Under the pieces are notes generated by a model. It saw only the letters and a list, made by a program, of their open reading frames with translations, was not told the DNA's origin and did not search any database. Both the position numbers and the translations under genes were made by a program. A DNA stretch of 64,000 bases, from NCBI GenBank assembly GCA_035578155.1, contig JAPWDM010000011.1, positions 22,420,375-22,484,374 of the forward strand, written 5' to 3'. Numbering within the stretch: position 1 is the stretch's first letter; every line of letters begins with the position of its first letter. The DNA comes from Brachynemurus nebulosus. Taxonomy: Eukaryota; Arthropoda; Insecta; Neuroptera; Myrmeleontidae. Below are positions 34,043 through 45,661 of the stretch, in pieces.

Positions 34043-35060
34043 GAACACAATTTTTATTGGCACACCTAAATCTCCTAAAATACATTTATTTTTTATTTAA
34101 CGTAGAGTGGTTACTTTCTTGGAAACCTGGAAAACCGGGAATAGGCAGGCAGTTTAAGTAATCAAAGAAATGTTAAGGAATTTTCATTGAAATCCGTGAA
34201 TTTTTTAATCCATAATATTTAAATTATTGTTTAACGAAAGTCTCAGGTTTTGTATATTTTATTCCGTATCTATTATATTCTCTTTTCGTTTACAGTAGGT
34301 GTAGATATTACCTTGAATAAAAAAACTCAGTAGATACTAACGGTTTGATTACACTTTGAATTCTACCGGAAATTAGAAAATTACTCGAAGTGTTTTATCG
34401 AAAAAATTATTATCTTCATATCTTAAACTGACGTCAAAAGAAATTTAGAGCACCTTTAATTTTTATTTTTCTCAATAATACTGTTATCTTAAAAAAAAAT
34501 TATTGAAATTGAAAACTATTAGCGTATACCTGTCAAACAGACTAAAAAAATATAAAGTTTCTTTAGAATTTTGAATGTTATTGGTAACTTCGCTACTGGT
34601 GATTTGGTTGTAGTTTCAATTTTGTCGAAAGTAAGAAAATTAAACGTTGAAATACTTTTTGTTATAAGTATTTCGATGGAAACTTTAAAGTTATTTAAGC
34701 TAACACAATGAAATTTACATACATCGTATTCCATAACCATTGTATTCTCTTTTCCCCTACAGCGGAGAGAGAATGTAATTTTCTGAATAAAATATCTAAA
34801 TATTTAGATTTTAGGGTTTTGTGTGCCGTTAGTATAGCTTCGATACTAACGGTTTGATTCCATTTTCCACTGTACCGCTAATGAAAAAAATAAATAAATA
34901 AAAATTGAATCTGTTTTATTGGGAAAATTTCTTGTTTCCATATCTCTAAGGTTGGCATCAAAAGAAATTAAAAAAATTATTGAAAACTGAAAAAAGTTCC
35001 AGCACCAAATGTTCATGCCATTGATAGCCTCTGTACTGATTAATCGATCGTACTTCTGTT

Positions 35061-35093
<33 letters not shown>

Positions 35094-35821
35094 CTGAATT
35101 TTCAGTTAGAAAATTTTTTTTTCAGTAAAGTCAGAAGAAGTTCAGATATTATCTGGAGAACAGAATAATGTCAGAGAAATTCGTCTAGAAAAAAAGTGAC
35201 CAACCTGTTGTAGGCCACCGTGTTTTAGGATTTTTAAAATTTTGGTTTTCAGAACAACCAGCTTTATTAAGGTTTTATTTATCTAAAATATATAATTAAA
35301 TGGTATGTGTTTTCTTTACTATATTTTAGTTATAATTGATATTGAATTTTAAATGGGCACGATACTTTTCCACGACAAATTTCCAACGAAATTATTTTCG
35401 AATGAATCTCTTAATTTTAATAATGTTACATAAATAAATTATCACACTAGAATTGATGCATCCCCGTATTAAACTACGAAGACAAACTAAGCTTAGATTC
35501 GATTATTTAACAAATTTTAACATCACATGTAGTCGAGTTACTTTATACATGTACATGACGTAATCTTGTTTGTTTGTCCTATGTCACTTGATTTACATAA
35601 TTCAGTCACATCATTCGTATGTGTAGTGTAGCTAGAAAGCTTGCGATGTAGTTGGATAGCTTTCGAAGACAATATAAATTATATTATCATATATTGATTT
35701 TGCAGAACAAGTAATATTTTATTATTATTATGTATATCATCATGATATGGTAATATGGTTGCTGCTGTGACGGTTGGGCTATATGTGTGTTCTTGTCCTC
35801 AAACTTGGTGTGACTCAGTAG
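34043..35821. other. No gene; diverged direct duplication at 34272-34450 and 34742-34975
   Basis: Both units contain tattctcttttc then (c/g)..tacag, a gaataaaa block, gatactaacggtttgatt and catc/cgtcaaaagaaatt, about 470 bases apart. The c/t-rich run ending in tacag looks like a splice acceptor in both, but the following frames are not clearly coding. A 25-bp poly-A lies near 35068. Confidence 0.5.
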
Positions 35822-35823
35822 TA

Positions 35824-37291
35824 GGGTTGACCGGGGTAATTGTGAATTGGGGTATTTGTAAACGGCCCCTATAATTTCTAAGCTAACATTAATATTGTTA
35901 AAAATCAACTCTTAATATGTTTTCTGTCTTTTTTTAATATGCTATTATTAAAATTTGATAACAATTCTCCAAGTATTAGTATTTTTCTTTTTATTGTGAA
36001 AAAACCCTTGCAAAATTTTGTGTATCTTACTTCGACCAATCCTCAAAAAAAATTTTTTTTAATACATTTTTTTTTTAAAAAGGTAAGAAATGGTTAAAAG
36101 TACGTCTAATGAAGTGGTCTAATCCCTGAGAGGGTTACTTATTAATTGCATAAAAAATTGGACAATTTATTACCAATTCACAATTACCCCATGATTTTAA
36201 AATTGTGAACGCCATTCACAAATGCCCCCCACTCGGTCAAAAATTTCAGTAGTGTTTTTTTTCAGAGTTGAAAATGTTGATGAAGATGATGGTGACATTA
36301 TTGTACAAGTTTCCGTTGTACAAACAATGTAAAAAAAGAATTTGTGTGCAAAGAGGACGATATGTTTTGTTTATCAATCTACGAAATCACTTCTGTGCTT
36401 CTTTACCCAATAACAACTTATAAAACAGGAAAATTACTTGTTTTCAGTGACTCTGTTGGTGTCCAAGAGTATATAATTATGTGTGCGTGCGTGCGACTCT
36501 GTATTTCAGTATTTTTTAAGAGAAATGATAATGCGATCCTCCGTCCAAAATCATGTATTTTTTTCTGTTCTCTGTTACCAGGATTATTCTCCCAGCATAC
36601 TAATATTATTAATTTATAATTAATTTTATGAACGGCAAACTATGTAATTATGTGCCGGTACAAGAGTAGTAGGTTTAACACAAAACCATTTTTTTTATTT
36701 AAAGTATTAGGTCTAATCGAGTTGTTTTTATTCATGTAAGCTAAATTTATTTCTTTGAAAAAGTCTCATTTTCCTTGTTTTTGTGTGAAAATCTTGTAAT
36801 TTTTTGATTTTTTATTTGATAAAATGGCAAAATATCATCAAAATATCATTTTTAGCTTGTAATAAATTTGATTCTACAATTTTTGTAATTTTTATTTAAT
36901 CTTGATTTTTTGTACAAATTTGAGTGTGGGTAACTTGCATTAAACAAAGGGCAATTCTGAACGGTAAAGTATGATGAAAAATTCTCAAAGTGGGATAAAT
37001 GTGGAGAATTTGAGTTGGACTTTATTCTGATGTACCTCACTTCTCTTATAATGTATTCTAAATAATTTTTTTGATGGCATTCACTTTTACCCCAAAATTC
37101 ATAAAATTTGCGAAACCGTGCCGGGGCAATGTGAATGGCTTATAAAATTTTTGTTTTTCATACGAATTTGCTCAAAATTTGTGTGGTGAATCCTGAATAG
37201 TATAAAATTAAAAGTAAATCAATCATAATACTTAAAACAACGCTTTTATCTAAATTTATGAAAACCCATTCACAATTACCCCGGTCAGCCC
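35824..37291. mobile_element. 1.47-kb TA-flanked element with ggggtaattgtgaat motifs
   Basis: The left end gggttgaccggggtaattgt then gaat is inverted at the right end (attcacaattaccccggtca then gccc). TA stands outside both (35822-35823, 37292-37293). Variants of the TIR motif recur internally at about 36175-36240 (cacaattaccccatg, ccattcacaaatgccccc) and 37120 (ggggcaatgtgaatgg). The frame at 36344-36619 has no recognised domain. A short acidic stretch just upstream (DEDDGDIIVQ) could be an old transposase tail. It is a Tc1/mariner/pogo-type TA inserter of unknown family. Confidence 0.75.
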
Positions 37292-37293
37292 TA

Positions 37294-38532
37294 GTAGTTG
37301 TGCGAAGTAATCAACCAACTGATGTGTGCTCTCCATTAAAGTTAAAGGATAATATTCCGCTGAATAAATTTTCCATAAATATAAATAATGATAATAAAAA
37401 TATAATAACGTTTTCACTATGATGTTGGGACGTGATTTTATGAGAATAATGAAAATGCCATACTATGGTGCTTGATAACGATTGATGTTGAATCATGGCC
37501 AATTAAGTGAACAACGAAGAAAGATTGATTTTCCAATTTCTTGTTTATATATACCCTATTTCAAATACAATTGATCATGAGTCAAAATTAAAAAATTAAA
37601 TATTTCTTATATTCGAAACAAATCAGTCTTCTATTTCTTTTAAAAAACAAACTGCAATTTTAAAATTTACGTAAGTGCAATAATGAAAGAGATAAAGCCA
37701 AGAAAACGGAAAATATTTAAATTTATAAGTGATGAAGCATGGTTAAATTTAACTGAAATGAACCATATCATGAGATAGTGCAAAATATCTGCTAGTGCTG
37801 ACGGCAGCATTTCGTTTTTGTTTGACTAGCCGGACTTATATTAAAATTTATTGAACTCAGTATAAGGGAAACGCAGAACTGAATGATTGTTTTATTTAAA
37901 AATGCATCTAATTTCTTCTAGGAGACAGCTCAGTAGGAAAAGATAGGGAAGGACAGGGTAGTTAAACTTTGATGGTAAATAAAACTTAGAATTTTGGAAA
38001 TCAATACTTTCATATTTTCGAGAACCAAATATTTTCGAGTACCTACCTGTCTAATTGGACTACAGAATTATGTGGAAAAGTCAGTTTTTTCATGAAATAA
38101 AAATATCTTTAAGTAAGAAAAATATATATTAAATACTCCTATGTGGTGGGAGTGCCAGGAACGTATATATATTTTAAAGATATTTCAGTTTTAAGCCATA
38201 GAATTAGGTAAATTTTTTAGGTGGATAACAAAATTAATTTAATTTCTTAATTAGTGTAATGTGACGCTTGTAATTAATTAAAGACTAACATTTGAAAAAA
38301 TTATAAAAGTGTATGAATGGCGATCTCTCAAAGTAACCTAGAAATATTCTATAGATAAGTATTTATTGAACAAGTTGCGGTAATAGATGAACGTGCGAAG
38401 TAAATAACAAAATTGACGAAAATAAATAATAATAAATTATCTTCGAACTGAGTTTAAGGTTAACTGCCATCAGGTTGCCTACTTACCATAAAATAATTTA
38501 TGTTAAAATTTATGTCTTTGAAATAATAATAA
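37294..38532. other. No gene seen
   Basis: AT-rich with no supported feature. Confidence 0.6.
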
Positions 38533-39376
38533 TCCTTACTAATATTATAAATGCGAAGGTGAGTTTGTTTGTTTGTTTGTTTGTTTGTTTGTTTGTTTGT
38601 TTGTTTGACTGGCTTTCACGCCTCAACAGCTTAATCAATCAACTTGAAACTTTGCACAGACGTTGCTTGCGGGCCAGAGACGGTTATAGGCTACTTTTTA
38701 TTTTGGGAAAACATTTCATTCCCGAGGGAAGATGTATTAAATTACAACAGCTGACTATTAAAAACGGATAAATGATTTCAAACTTTGTATATTGCTAACA
38801 GAAGGGATGAGAAAGGACACAAACTATTTTATACCCCAGGAAATTTCATTCCTGTGGAAAAATATATTTTAAATGAAACAAAAAATGATAGACAAATATG
38901 ACAATATACAGGGATAAACATAAGTTATTTTTTATCCCGATAAAATATCTCATTCCCGAGAGAAAAAGTATTTAAAACGAAACAATGAAATAATAACTGA
39001 CTATTAAAGAAAAGCATGATTGATTTCAAACTTTGCATATTGTTTACAGAGACGATGAGAAAGGACACAAACTACTTTCTATTCCGGGAAAATATCTAAC
39101 TTCCGTGAAAGTCTTATTCCCGTGGGAAACTATATATTTAAAACAGTATAAAAAAGAATCATTAATTTCATTTGAACTTGGCATGTTGTTAAAGGAATGT
39201 TATAGTCTATTTTTTACCCGGGGAAAATATTGTATTTCTGTGGGAAAATTCCAAAGAAAAAAGTAATAGTATCTACTCGACGCATAATAGCGACGTGATG
39301 AAAGTACACTTTATATGTTTTAACTAGATGCCATAATTTCAAATTCCACGCGGGCGAAGCCGCGGGTAAATGCTAG
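38533..39376 (+). mobile_element. Non-autonomous Helitron, complete termini
   Basis: It starts at tccttactaatattataaa then tgcgaa, the classic insect Helitron 5' terminus. It ends with a stem cgcgg/ccgcg (39349-39364), an 8-base spacer and CTAG (39373-39376). The insertion lies between A (38532) and T (39377), with no target duplication, as required for Helitrons. Near the 5' end is a (gttt)n run of about ten units. The body is a diverged tandem array of ~130-250-base units built on gatttcaaactttg, gagaaaggacacaaacta and aaa(a/t)atttcattcc. No Rep/helicase is present, so mobilisation would be in trans. Confidence 0.9.
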
Positions 39377-39624
39377 TACTAAATATATTTGATATCAATT
39401 AAATGCATATTAAATGTGTTTTAAATTGTTTTAGTTTTAAAATTTATTTTGATTTATTTTGGTTTCCATAGATTTTATGAAACATAGACAGAAATTAACT
39501 GCTGGGAAGTAGGTAATAATGAAAGTAAAGTAATTTTTATTTAATATATAATGAAGAGAAGAGCTAACAGAATGCTTTTAGTATATAAAATGTGTATTTA
39601 TTTTTATTATTATTAAAGAAAAAA

Positions 39625-39860
39625 ATCATTAAATATGAGATTCCTCGATATTGACATGCTGCTACACCGTTACTATGTTTATATCGAGTTGAAGCTAAGT
39701 AATGATCAACCAACTAACTAATAATCAACTATTTCATTACACCTAAAGCATTATCGTTTTTAATCTCAGTCATTACAGATTTCATTAGACACATTACAGA
39801 TTTCATTCTCACGTAGTGTTACTCTCGCTAGAAAAGTTTTTATTACTTCAAAAAGTTTTC
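39625..39860 (+). repeat. Repeat D, copy 1
   Basis: Phrases ttcctcgatat, catgctgctac, cattatcgtttttaatctc and attacagatttcatta find diverged counterparts at 55505-55560 and 57270-57320. Those sit on either side of the 55657-57200 foldback. The similarity is moderate. Confidence 0.4.
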
Positions 39861-39912
39861 CGATAGTTTTTTAAGTTATTAAACAAAAACGTTTACTAAT
39901 TTTCCTAAAAAC

Positions 39913-39947
39913 ATGTCATCGAATAAATGGAATGGGGTTGACAAACT
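39913..39947 (+). CDS. Candidate first coding exon (11 codons plus 2 nt)
   Basis: An ATG in a favourable context (aaacATGt) opens MSSNKWNGVDK and runs, without a stop, into a consensus donor gtaagtata at 39948. Base composition is less AT-rich than the flanks. No acceptor-side exon of matching phase was identified: the 30-nt exon at 42806 would hit a stop in this phase. A chance ATG-to-donor run of this length is quite possible. Confidence 0.25.
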
Positions 39948-39953
39948 GTAAGT

Positions 39954-41501
39954 ATACGTGGGTATTAGAGAACTTAGTGTTTGCCACCCGTGTACTATGG
40001 CATATGATAAAATAACTCGGCACTCCAACTTGTTAACCTCTTTTCACATCTTTACTATACTTTCAGATATAAATAGATATAAACATTACATCTATGCATA
40101 CGTAATATGTGTATATGTGTCTATTATACAATATTTGGTATAATTTTCCACATTTGCCAAACTTACATAGGTATTCTCTACTCTTAAAGTGGGGAGATGT
40201 GTAGAATGTCATCGCACACTACTCTAATTGTATCAATTTCCATTAATTTGCAAGCAACATATTATGACATTTCACTCCAACTGGATATCCTCCACCATCC
40301 AGCAGTCAACAAAACATTTCAGTTATATAGTTTAATCTTTTTAATCGCTATGCCATACTAAATTGTAAACTCGCTGTACTATTAGCACAGTTAGTACTGT
40401 ACGTTGTTACACTATGTTGAACATTATCGATCGAATCATAACGTTAATTTACGTCTGGTTTCGTCTGATGTCGGTTTAATTCGCTGTTGTAGCGAATACG
40501 TGTGGTTGTGGATATATTTATAGGTATATTACCGTGCAAAAAAATTAGAACGATCTAATGAAAACACTTAAAATATTTTTTATGTCAATATTTAATTTTT
40601 ATTTTTTTTTACAATATTTTTGTTGAAAATAAAAACATAAAAGCTAGAATGATATTTCTAGCGCAGACAGACAAATGTAGTTAAGTCGATTTATGATTTT
40701 TTTAAATTTTATTTTATAATATGGATCAAGAGAGTCTCATATATTTCCAAAAAGGCAGAAGTCAATTCCACCTCTGACATCATTTTGTATGCACTTGTTA
40801 TAAAAAAAAATTCTTATCAGAAACTAATAAAAGAAGTTAAGGTCTTAAAATTCTCAATAAAATAATAAATAAGTACTTAGTTTAATTAAATTGGAAATGT
40901 ATTTTTATGGCAACAACCACCCGTTCTAACAGGTTAAATCCACAAATGGTTTTAATAATGAAATTTATTGTTGTTTTTTATTTGTTAAGTCCATAAAAAT
41001 GTATTAAAAAATTTTAGTTTAAGGATTTAATTTTTTTTTATCATTTACTGTGTTACATGTTAAGAAAGTAATTGATTAGAAAAGAAAATTTACAAAATGA
41101 CATGTAAACTTGAAGATAATTCAAATAAACTGATGTTACCTGCATTTCATTTTAGTTTTTACTCTCTACTGTAAAGTTGATATTTTGGACTTAACTACTT
41201 TTGTATGCCTACGCTAGGTTTATTTTTTTTTTTATAACACTTAAATTTTAATATTTAAGGGTTGTAGCAACGGCAGTGGCTGGATGTCAATGTGATAAGC
41301 AGTTAGTCCATTAATCTAATAAAATTGTTTTTTAGAAATAATTACTTATTAGTCGAAAATATCATTCATAACATTTGGTTAGAGGACGATTATTGGTCTC
41401 CAACGCAAACAAGAGTTACTCGAACGATAATCTTGGTAGAAAATATATAAATAGATGCGCTGGCTAAGTGACACTCGTGATAGATTGTTAAGTGTTTATA
41501 T
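39954..41501. other. No gene seen; TATA-like element near 41444
   Basis: gtgcaaaaaaattagaacga at about 40533 resembles a Tc1-type terminus but has no partner. TATATAAATAG at 41444-41454 precedes a less AT-rich stretch. Neither is conclusive. Confidence 0.4.
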
Positions 41502-41532
41502 CAGGGCGGCCCGCGGGCCGCGATCACCCCTG
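41502..41532. mobile_element. 31-bp hAT micro-remnant (end-to-end termini)
   Basis: A lone GC-only island begins CAGGG, contains the perfect 16-bp palindrome gcggcccgcgggccgc (41506-41521) and ends CCCCTG. The cggcccgcgggccgc style is typical of hAT (Charlie/Zaphod-type) ends. The flanks are gtttatat and ctttatac, a 6-of-8 match that could be a worn 8-bp duplication. Confidence 0.45.
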
Positions 41533-41656
41533 CTTTATACGTTATTGTTTAAATAGAATTTCTAAATATTCACCTACTCTTCAAATCGCAAATATTCGGT
41601 AAATTGATACTAGTAATAGATTTTACTTTTCCATAACATGTGATCAGACACTCTTA

Positions 41657-42344
41657 GGCTGTCTTTACACGATCAGTAATACTGTCAGTATTTACAGATA
41701 AAAATAATGAATCATTATTTTTATTACTTGAGTATTTTTATGATACAGTACACTATCATTATTTTCTTCAGTATTTTAAAACAAACTGTCAAATTTAATT
41801 TTTCGGAATTTTTAAATTAATAAAATTTTGGAATTGTTATTATTTTATGGAAGAAGCGTATTTAGCTATAGTACTAGCGTTTGCAACTCAAAACAAGAAA
41901 ACAAAGAAGAAAAAACGTGATGTTCGATCCGATTTGTTCGGTTTTGTTTTTCTGGCTATGCCATACATATACGCATGTATGTATAATGTACATACGGTAC
42001 ATTTCGTACATATTGTACATACTGCCGTACATACTAATCAATAATAATATGTACAAGCCTACTTTTCCATGATGTACATATACGATCTACAATCGATTTG
42101 TATTTATCTCGGCTGGTACCGCTGGTACATATCGTACATATACCTGCGAGAAATATGTTTTAACGGTTTTAACTGTCATTAATGTCACTGTCCCCTCCAC
42201 GTTTTAGTACTGAAGTGAATACTGATGGAATTATAAGCCATTCTTCAATACTTTCATCATTATTTCAGTATCGTCAATACACGATCAATAAAAATGTCAG
42301 TATTTTGAAATACTGACAGTATTACTGATCGTGTAAAGGCAGCC
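41657..42344 (+). mobile_element. PIF/Harbinger-like element, internally deleted
   Basis: TIRs: left ggctgtctttacacgatcag then taatactgtcagtattt, with the right end its near-perfect inverse complement. TTA lies outside both ends (41654-41656, 42345-42347), the Harbinger-type duplication. Internally, gtacat or tgtac recurs more than ten times between 41960 and 42140. A transposase-like N-terminus starts at 41847. At 688 bp it lacks the DDE nuclease. Confidence 0.85.
41847..42044 (+). pseudogene. Harbinger-type transposase N-terminal fragment (tentative)
   Basis: The first ~32 residues (MEEAYLAIVLAFATQNKKTK then KKKRDVRSD) resemble the N-terminus of insect Harbinger nucleases. Those begin with an acidic/hydrophobic segment, then a Lys/Arg-rich stretch before the WVRPW-type motif. 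After that the frame enters gtacat repeats and is meaningless. The assignment leans on the element's TIR and TTA duplication. No catalytic residues are present. Confidence 0.4.
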
Positions 42345-42805
42345 TTAGAGTAGTCGTGAGCTTTGGAATCCAGATATATTTCCGAGACTACTCAAGTCTT
42401 GGTACGAACACATCGGTATGAATTTTCTTGTCTCAGTGATCTCGGAAGCAAGTTTAATCAGAAATAAGGGCATTAAGCCTGAGAATTTCCCATCAACCTA
42501 AAACTTCAGTTTGAAACTGAACTGGCAATACTTGCTGTATTAGTTTTTTCTGTAGTATTAAATTTAAATGTTGCTTACTGTATCGATTTTATTGTTTTAT
42601 TATCGTGAGAGTTTTTAAAATTTTCAAAAATGCCGCATATATTTCTTTTAGTGGCAATACTTTTTTCCCTAATGCACTTTTCCCAGTACTTACTATTTAA
42701 TTTCACTACTAGATAAAATTTTTATTTTAAGATATAAAGCTATTTCATTAAAGCTTCATTAAAAAGTAAAATAATTAGTATAATATTTTATTTCTTTTTT
42801 TACAG

Positions 42806-42835
42806 TTGGTGGAGATTGGCGCGCCAGTATTAAGA
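42806..42835 (+). CDS. Candidate 30-nt micro-exon
   Basis: The island ttggtggagattggcgcgcc then agtattaaga is bounded by a strong acceptor (a T-rich run ending tttttttacag) and a consensus donor gtaagt. Its length is a multiple of three. It reads LVEIGAPVLR in one phase and GGDWRASIK in another; the third phase has a stop. It is markedly GC-richer than several kb on each side, as expected for a conserved exon in a long intron. The host gene is not identified. If real, it marks the plus strand here as the transcribed strand of a gene with large introns. Confidence 0.45.
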
Positions 42836-43233
42836 GTAAGTTCCATTTTTTCAATTTTTAATTTTTTCAAAATTCAATTTGAATACACCACAAATTGGTA
42901 GGATATAAAAGAAAAAAATCAACAAAGCAAGATGATTAGATCGCCTTCAAAGAATTTCTGTATTACCTACTTATGACTCCTAACAGTTATCCTATTAAAA
43001 TTTTCAGCGTGTCTCCAGCATTCCCACCTCGATTAAAATTTACTGCTTCCTGTCTAAATTTTTTCGCACAGAAATATACATTCGTCCCTACTTCAACCAG
43101 TTACACGTAGTACGAGACTAGGAACATATACCAACCACCTACACGTGTACAAGTTTTCAAATATTACTAATACGTACATTATGTGTTATTTCTTCTAAAA
43201 TATTATAGCACGAGAGCCTAGAAGATTGCACTT
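42836..43233. other. No gene seen (intron-like)
   Basis: AT-rich DNA following the exon-like island. Nothing else is supported. Confidence 0.5.
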
Positions 43234-43497
43234 GTATACTTTATCAATATTTAAATGGGATGACTTTCCAAGTAACGCAATAATCATTAGTATTGTTCAC
43301 AGCATGTTATCTACTGGCCCATATAAGTGTTAAACGAAACCGTCACTCGTAAAACAGTGACATATTTAAACACAATTGTAGAGAACACAGGGTAGCATTT
43401 GTTGTAAGCAATAAAATAATTTAAATTTTTAAAAGTTTATGATCACTAATAACACCCCCTCGAAAAGTCATCCCATTTAAATATGGATAAAGTATAC
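43234..43497. mobile_element. Short MITE with ~36-bp TIRs
   Basis: gtatactttatcaatattta then aatgggatgacttt is mirrored by aaagtcatcccatttaaata then tggataaagtatac, with one mismatch. It is about 264 bp with no ORF. The target duplication is unclear because the termini themselves are TATA-like. Confidence 0.75.
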
Positions 43498-45145
43498 CAT
43501 CTGCGTATATTTGAAAATGTCATAAGAATGCACTGGACGCTCAGGCATGCTCAGAAACAAATCTTGGGCTATTCAAAACAAAACAAAAAATTGTTTGAAA
43601 GATCTTATTTATGTACAGCTATAACTTTATGATGTTGAAAGTTAGCATCATTAGTAGTAAAAGAAATCTTCACTGCCATTGATTCTGCTGACAAAAGGAA
43701 TTCCAGTCAATTAAGTGCAGATTTTTCTACTACAGACTGACATACTTGACTTTCAGTTCCGTAAAGTTACATCTGCACACAATTTTTAAAAAAAGACTTT
43801 CAAACGTTGCTCCAGAGCGTTACCAGTTTGCTAACATCACAAAATTTTCTTGTAGTTTCAACAACATTCACCACCAGTACTAACAATAAATATTTTCATG
43901 TATACACAGATCATTCATGCACTACCTTCTGGGCTCGTAGACTAATACGTATTTAAACGTTGAATAGTAATGTAGCAGAGGGTGTGTAGAATTCTGATAG
44001 TATTTACTCTATGTATAATAAAGTTATAGCCCGGGGGCCCATAACATTTTGCATTACTGATCTGCATACTCATCAAGTAGGTACTTAATATTGATAGAGA
44101 AAGGAGTGTACAACAGGAATTTTTTGTAGTACCAACAGTTTTCATCACTAATTTTTTGAGTAGGTCTAGTAACATTTTTATGGTCATTATTTTGGAACTA
44201 TGGCAGATAGAGAAAAAAAACTTTAATTAACACATAACACTTCGATTGGTGTGTATCAGTTTTATTTCTGGTCTACTGGAGGGGCATTAGTCTATTTTCT
44301 ATTAAGTTGTTTACAGTAGAACATTTTTCCGTGTTGCACCCCTTCCGCTACCAACACAGTGCCAGTTCTCAATATCCCCCTGTAACTACATTTCTTATCC
44401 GCACAGAGGTACCATAGCACACCATTTCTGCGAATTAAAATTTGAAATGAAACACTCCTAATACCATCGTTCACAAAATACATAATTTTACTACTGAACG
44501 AAGAGTCTTGTACCTGTTATTTATAATAATAGAAGTAGTGGTATGTATTAAAACTTAAGAGAACCGAGACCTAGTATCACCGTTCACAAATTGTATAATT
44601 TTATCACGGAAACAATAGTTATATAAAAGTGGCGATGTCACCGTCGCATCTGTAGCCGACGATGTTGGAAATTTGCAGTGTATTAAATACTTTTAAGAGT
44701 ACTGTAGATCAGTCATACAAAATGTTATAAGCTCCAGGACTATTGGTGATATATACATATGTGTGCTACATTGCTATAGAACACTATATTATAATTAATA
44801 GATATCAGAGAGCTAATTAAAACCGCTTGTAATTCATAGTAATGGTTTTTTTGATTGATAGCAGCAATCAATTAATATTATAATAACACAACTCATTACT
44901 GGAATTGCATTTTAATTAATATGTAATTAATAATAATTTTAATATGGACAAGTTAAATGATTCGGCAATTAAGAAATTTTTGATTTTAGAAATACTTTGC
45001 GATTTACGTTAAAAAAATTAATTTCATTTTAAGACTGATTACTTTTATCTTCCTTACACTGCGACCTTCTTTACCAATAATTGTTTTCTCGAATAAACAC
45101 ATTTGACGCATAGATGTATTCAAAACGCTATCGCTAACTTACGTT
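43498..45145. other. Mostly no gene; see the small ORF at 44292-44483
   Basis: A 81-codon minus frame at 43942-44187 is unrecognised. The phrase caccgttcacaaattgtata at 44579 repeats caccatttc/catcgttcacaaaatacata near 44404-44480. This suggests a small diverged local duplication. Confidence 0.45.
44292..44483 (-). CDS. Small ORF with FLYWCH-like zinc-finger pattern (tentative)
   Basis: The 63-residue frame contains RRNGVLWYLCADKKC then SYRGILRTGTVL and EGVQHG. The spacing W-x2-C-x4-C...R/I..T...H resembles FLYWCH-type zinc fingers, which occur in Mutator-like transposons and in a few host regulators. The second His of the usual HxH is replaced by Gly or missing. Surrounding DNA shows no TIRs that I can see. 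It could be a decayed transposon exon or chance. Confidence 0.3.
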   Translation of the reverse strand: MYFVNDGIRSVSFQILIRRNGVLWYLCADKKCSYRGILRTGTVLVAEGVQHGKMFYCKQLNRK

Positions 45146-45240
45146 GGTAAGTAAAAACGCTTTACTTTACAAAAACACCACTTTTATTTTATAACTCATA
45201 TGACATTTTTCTATTAGTATGATCATTATCAAACATTTCA
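45146..45240 (-). repeat. Decayed Penelope-type terminal repeat
   Basis: On the minus strand ttgataatgatcatactaat then agaaaaatgtc aligns with the hammerhead-like motif at 45762-45793. It is followed, as there, by an a(t)aaaagtggt(g/a)t block and a ttgtaaagta block. Core bases are substituted, so it is a relic. Confidence 0.5.
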
Positions 45241-45544
45241 TAAAAGTTCTAAAGTAACAGTGGTGTTGTTTGCAATCTTTTTTAATTTTGATTTATGAGT
45301 GAAAATGAAAATTGACTGAAATTAGTCTTTTAAATTTAGTACCATGTTTACTGAAAGGGGAGTATCAAACATGGGAATCACGGATTTGGGAGAAATTAAT
45401 ATATGTTGTGGAATATATTTCTCTGAGTATTATAGTGATAATAATTTAGGCCAATGCGACTTCATTTAGAAATTAAACGCACGAAAAATTTCGAATAACA
45501 TATCGTGTTTGATATGTATCAGTTAGTTGGTATTGTTTGTTACA

Positions 45545-45650
45545 AGGGCGACTGGTGGTGTGGTTAGTGTCTGCTCTCATGTATGCAACTTTTCTTAATA
45601 TACAGACGGAAAGGTTCTATGTTCGAATCTATGCCTTTCTAACATAAATA
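45545..45650 (+). pseudogene. tRNA-like SINE head, interrupted
   Basis: gggcgactggtggtgtggtt then agtgtctgc resembles a tRNA 5' half with box A. ggttctatgttcgaatctat is a box-B-like 3' half. Between them is extra A/T-rich sequence (tatgcaacttttcttaatat). It reads as a degraded tRNA-derived SINE. Confidence 0.45.
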
Positions 45651-45661
45651 TCTCTTTATAT

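Noticed and set aside
40533..41200. Tc1-type element starting gtgcaaaaaaattagaacga
   Set aside because: No inverted right end could be located.
42806..42835. Joining 39913-39947 directly to the micro-exon
   Set aside because: In that phase the micro-exon hits a stop near its end. The two islands are reported separately.
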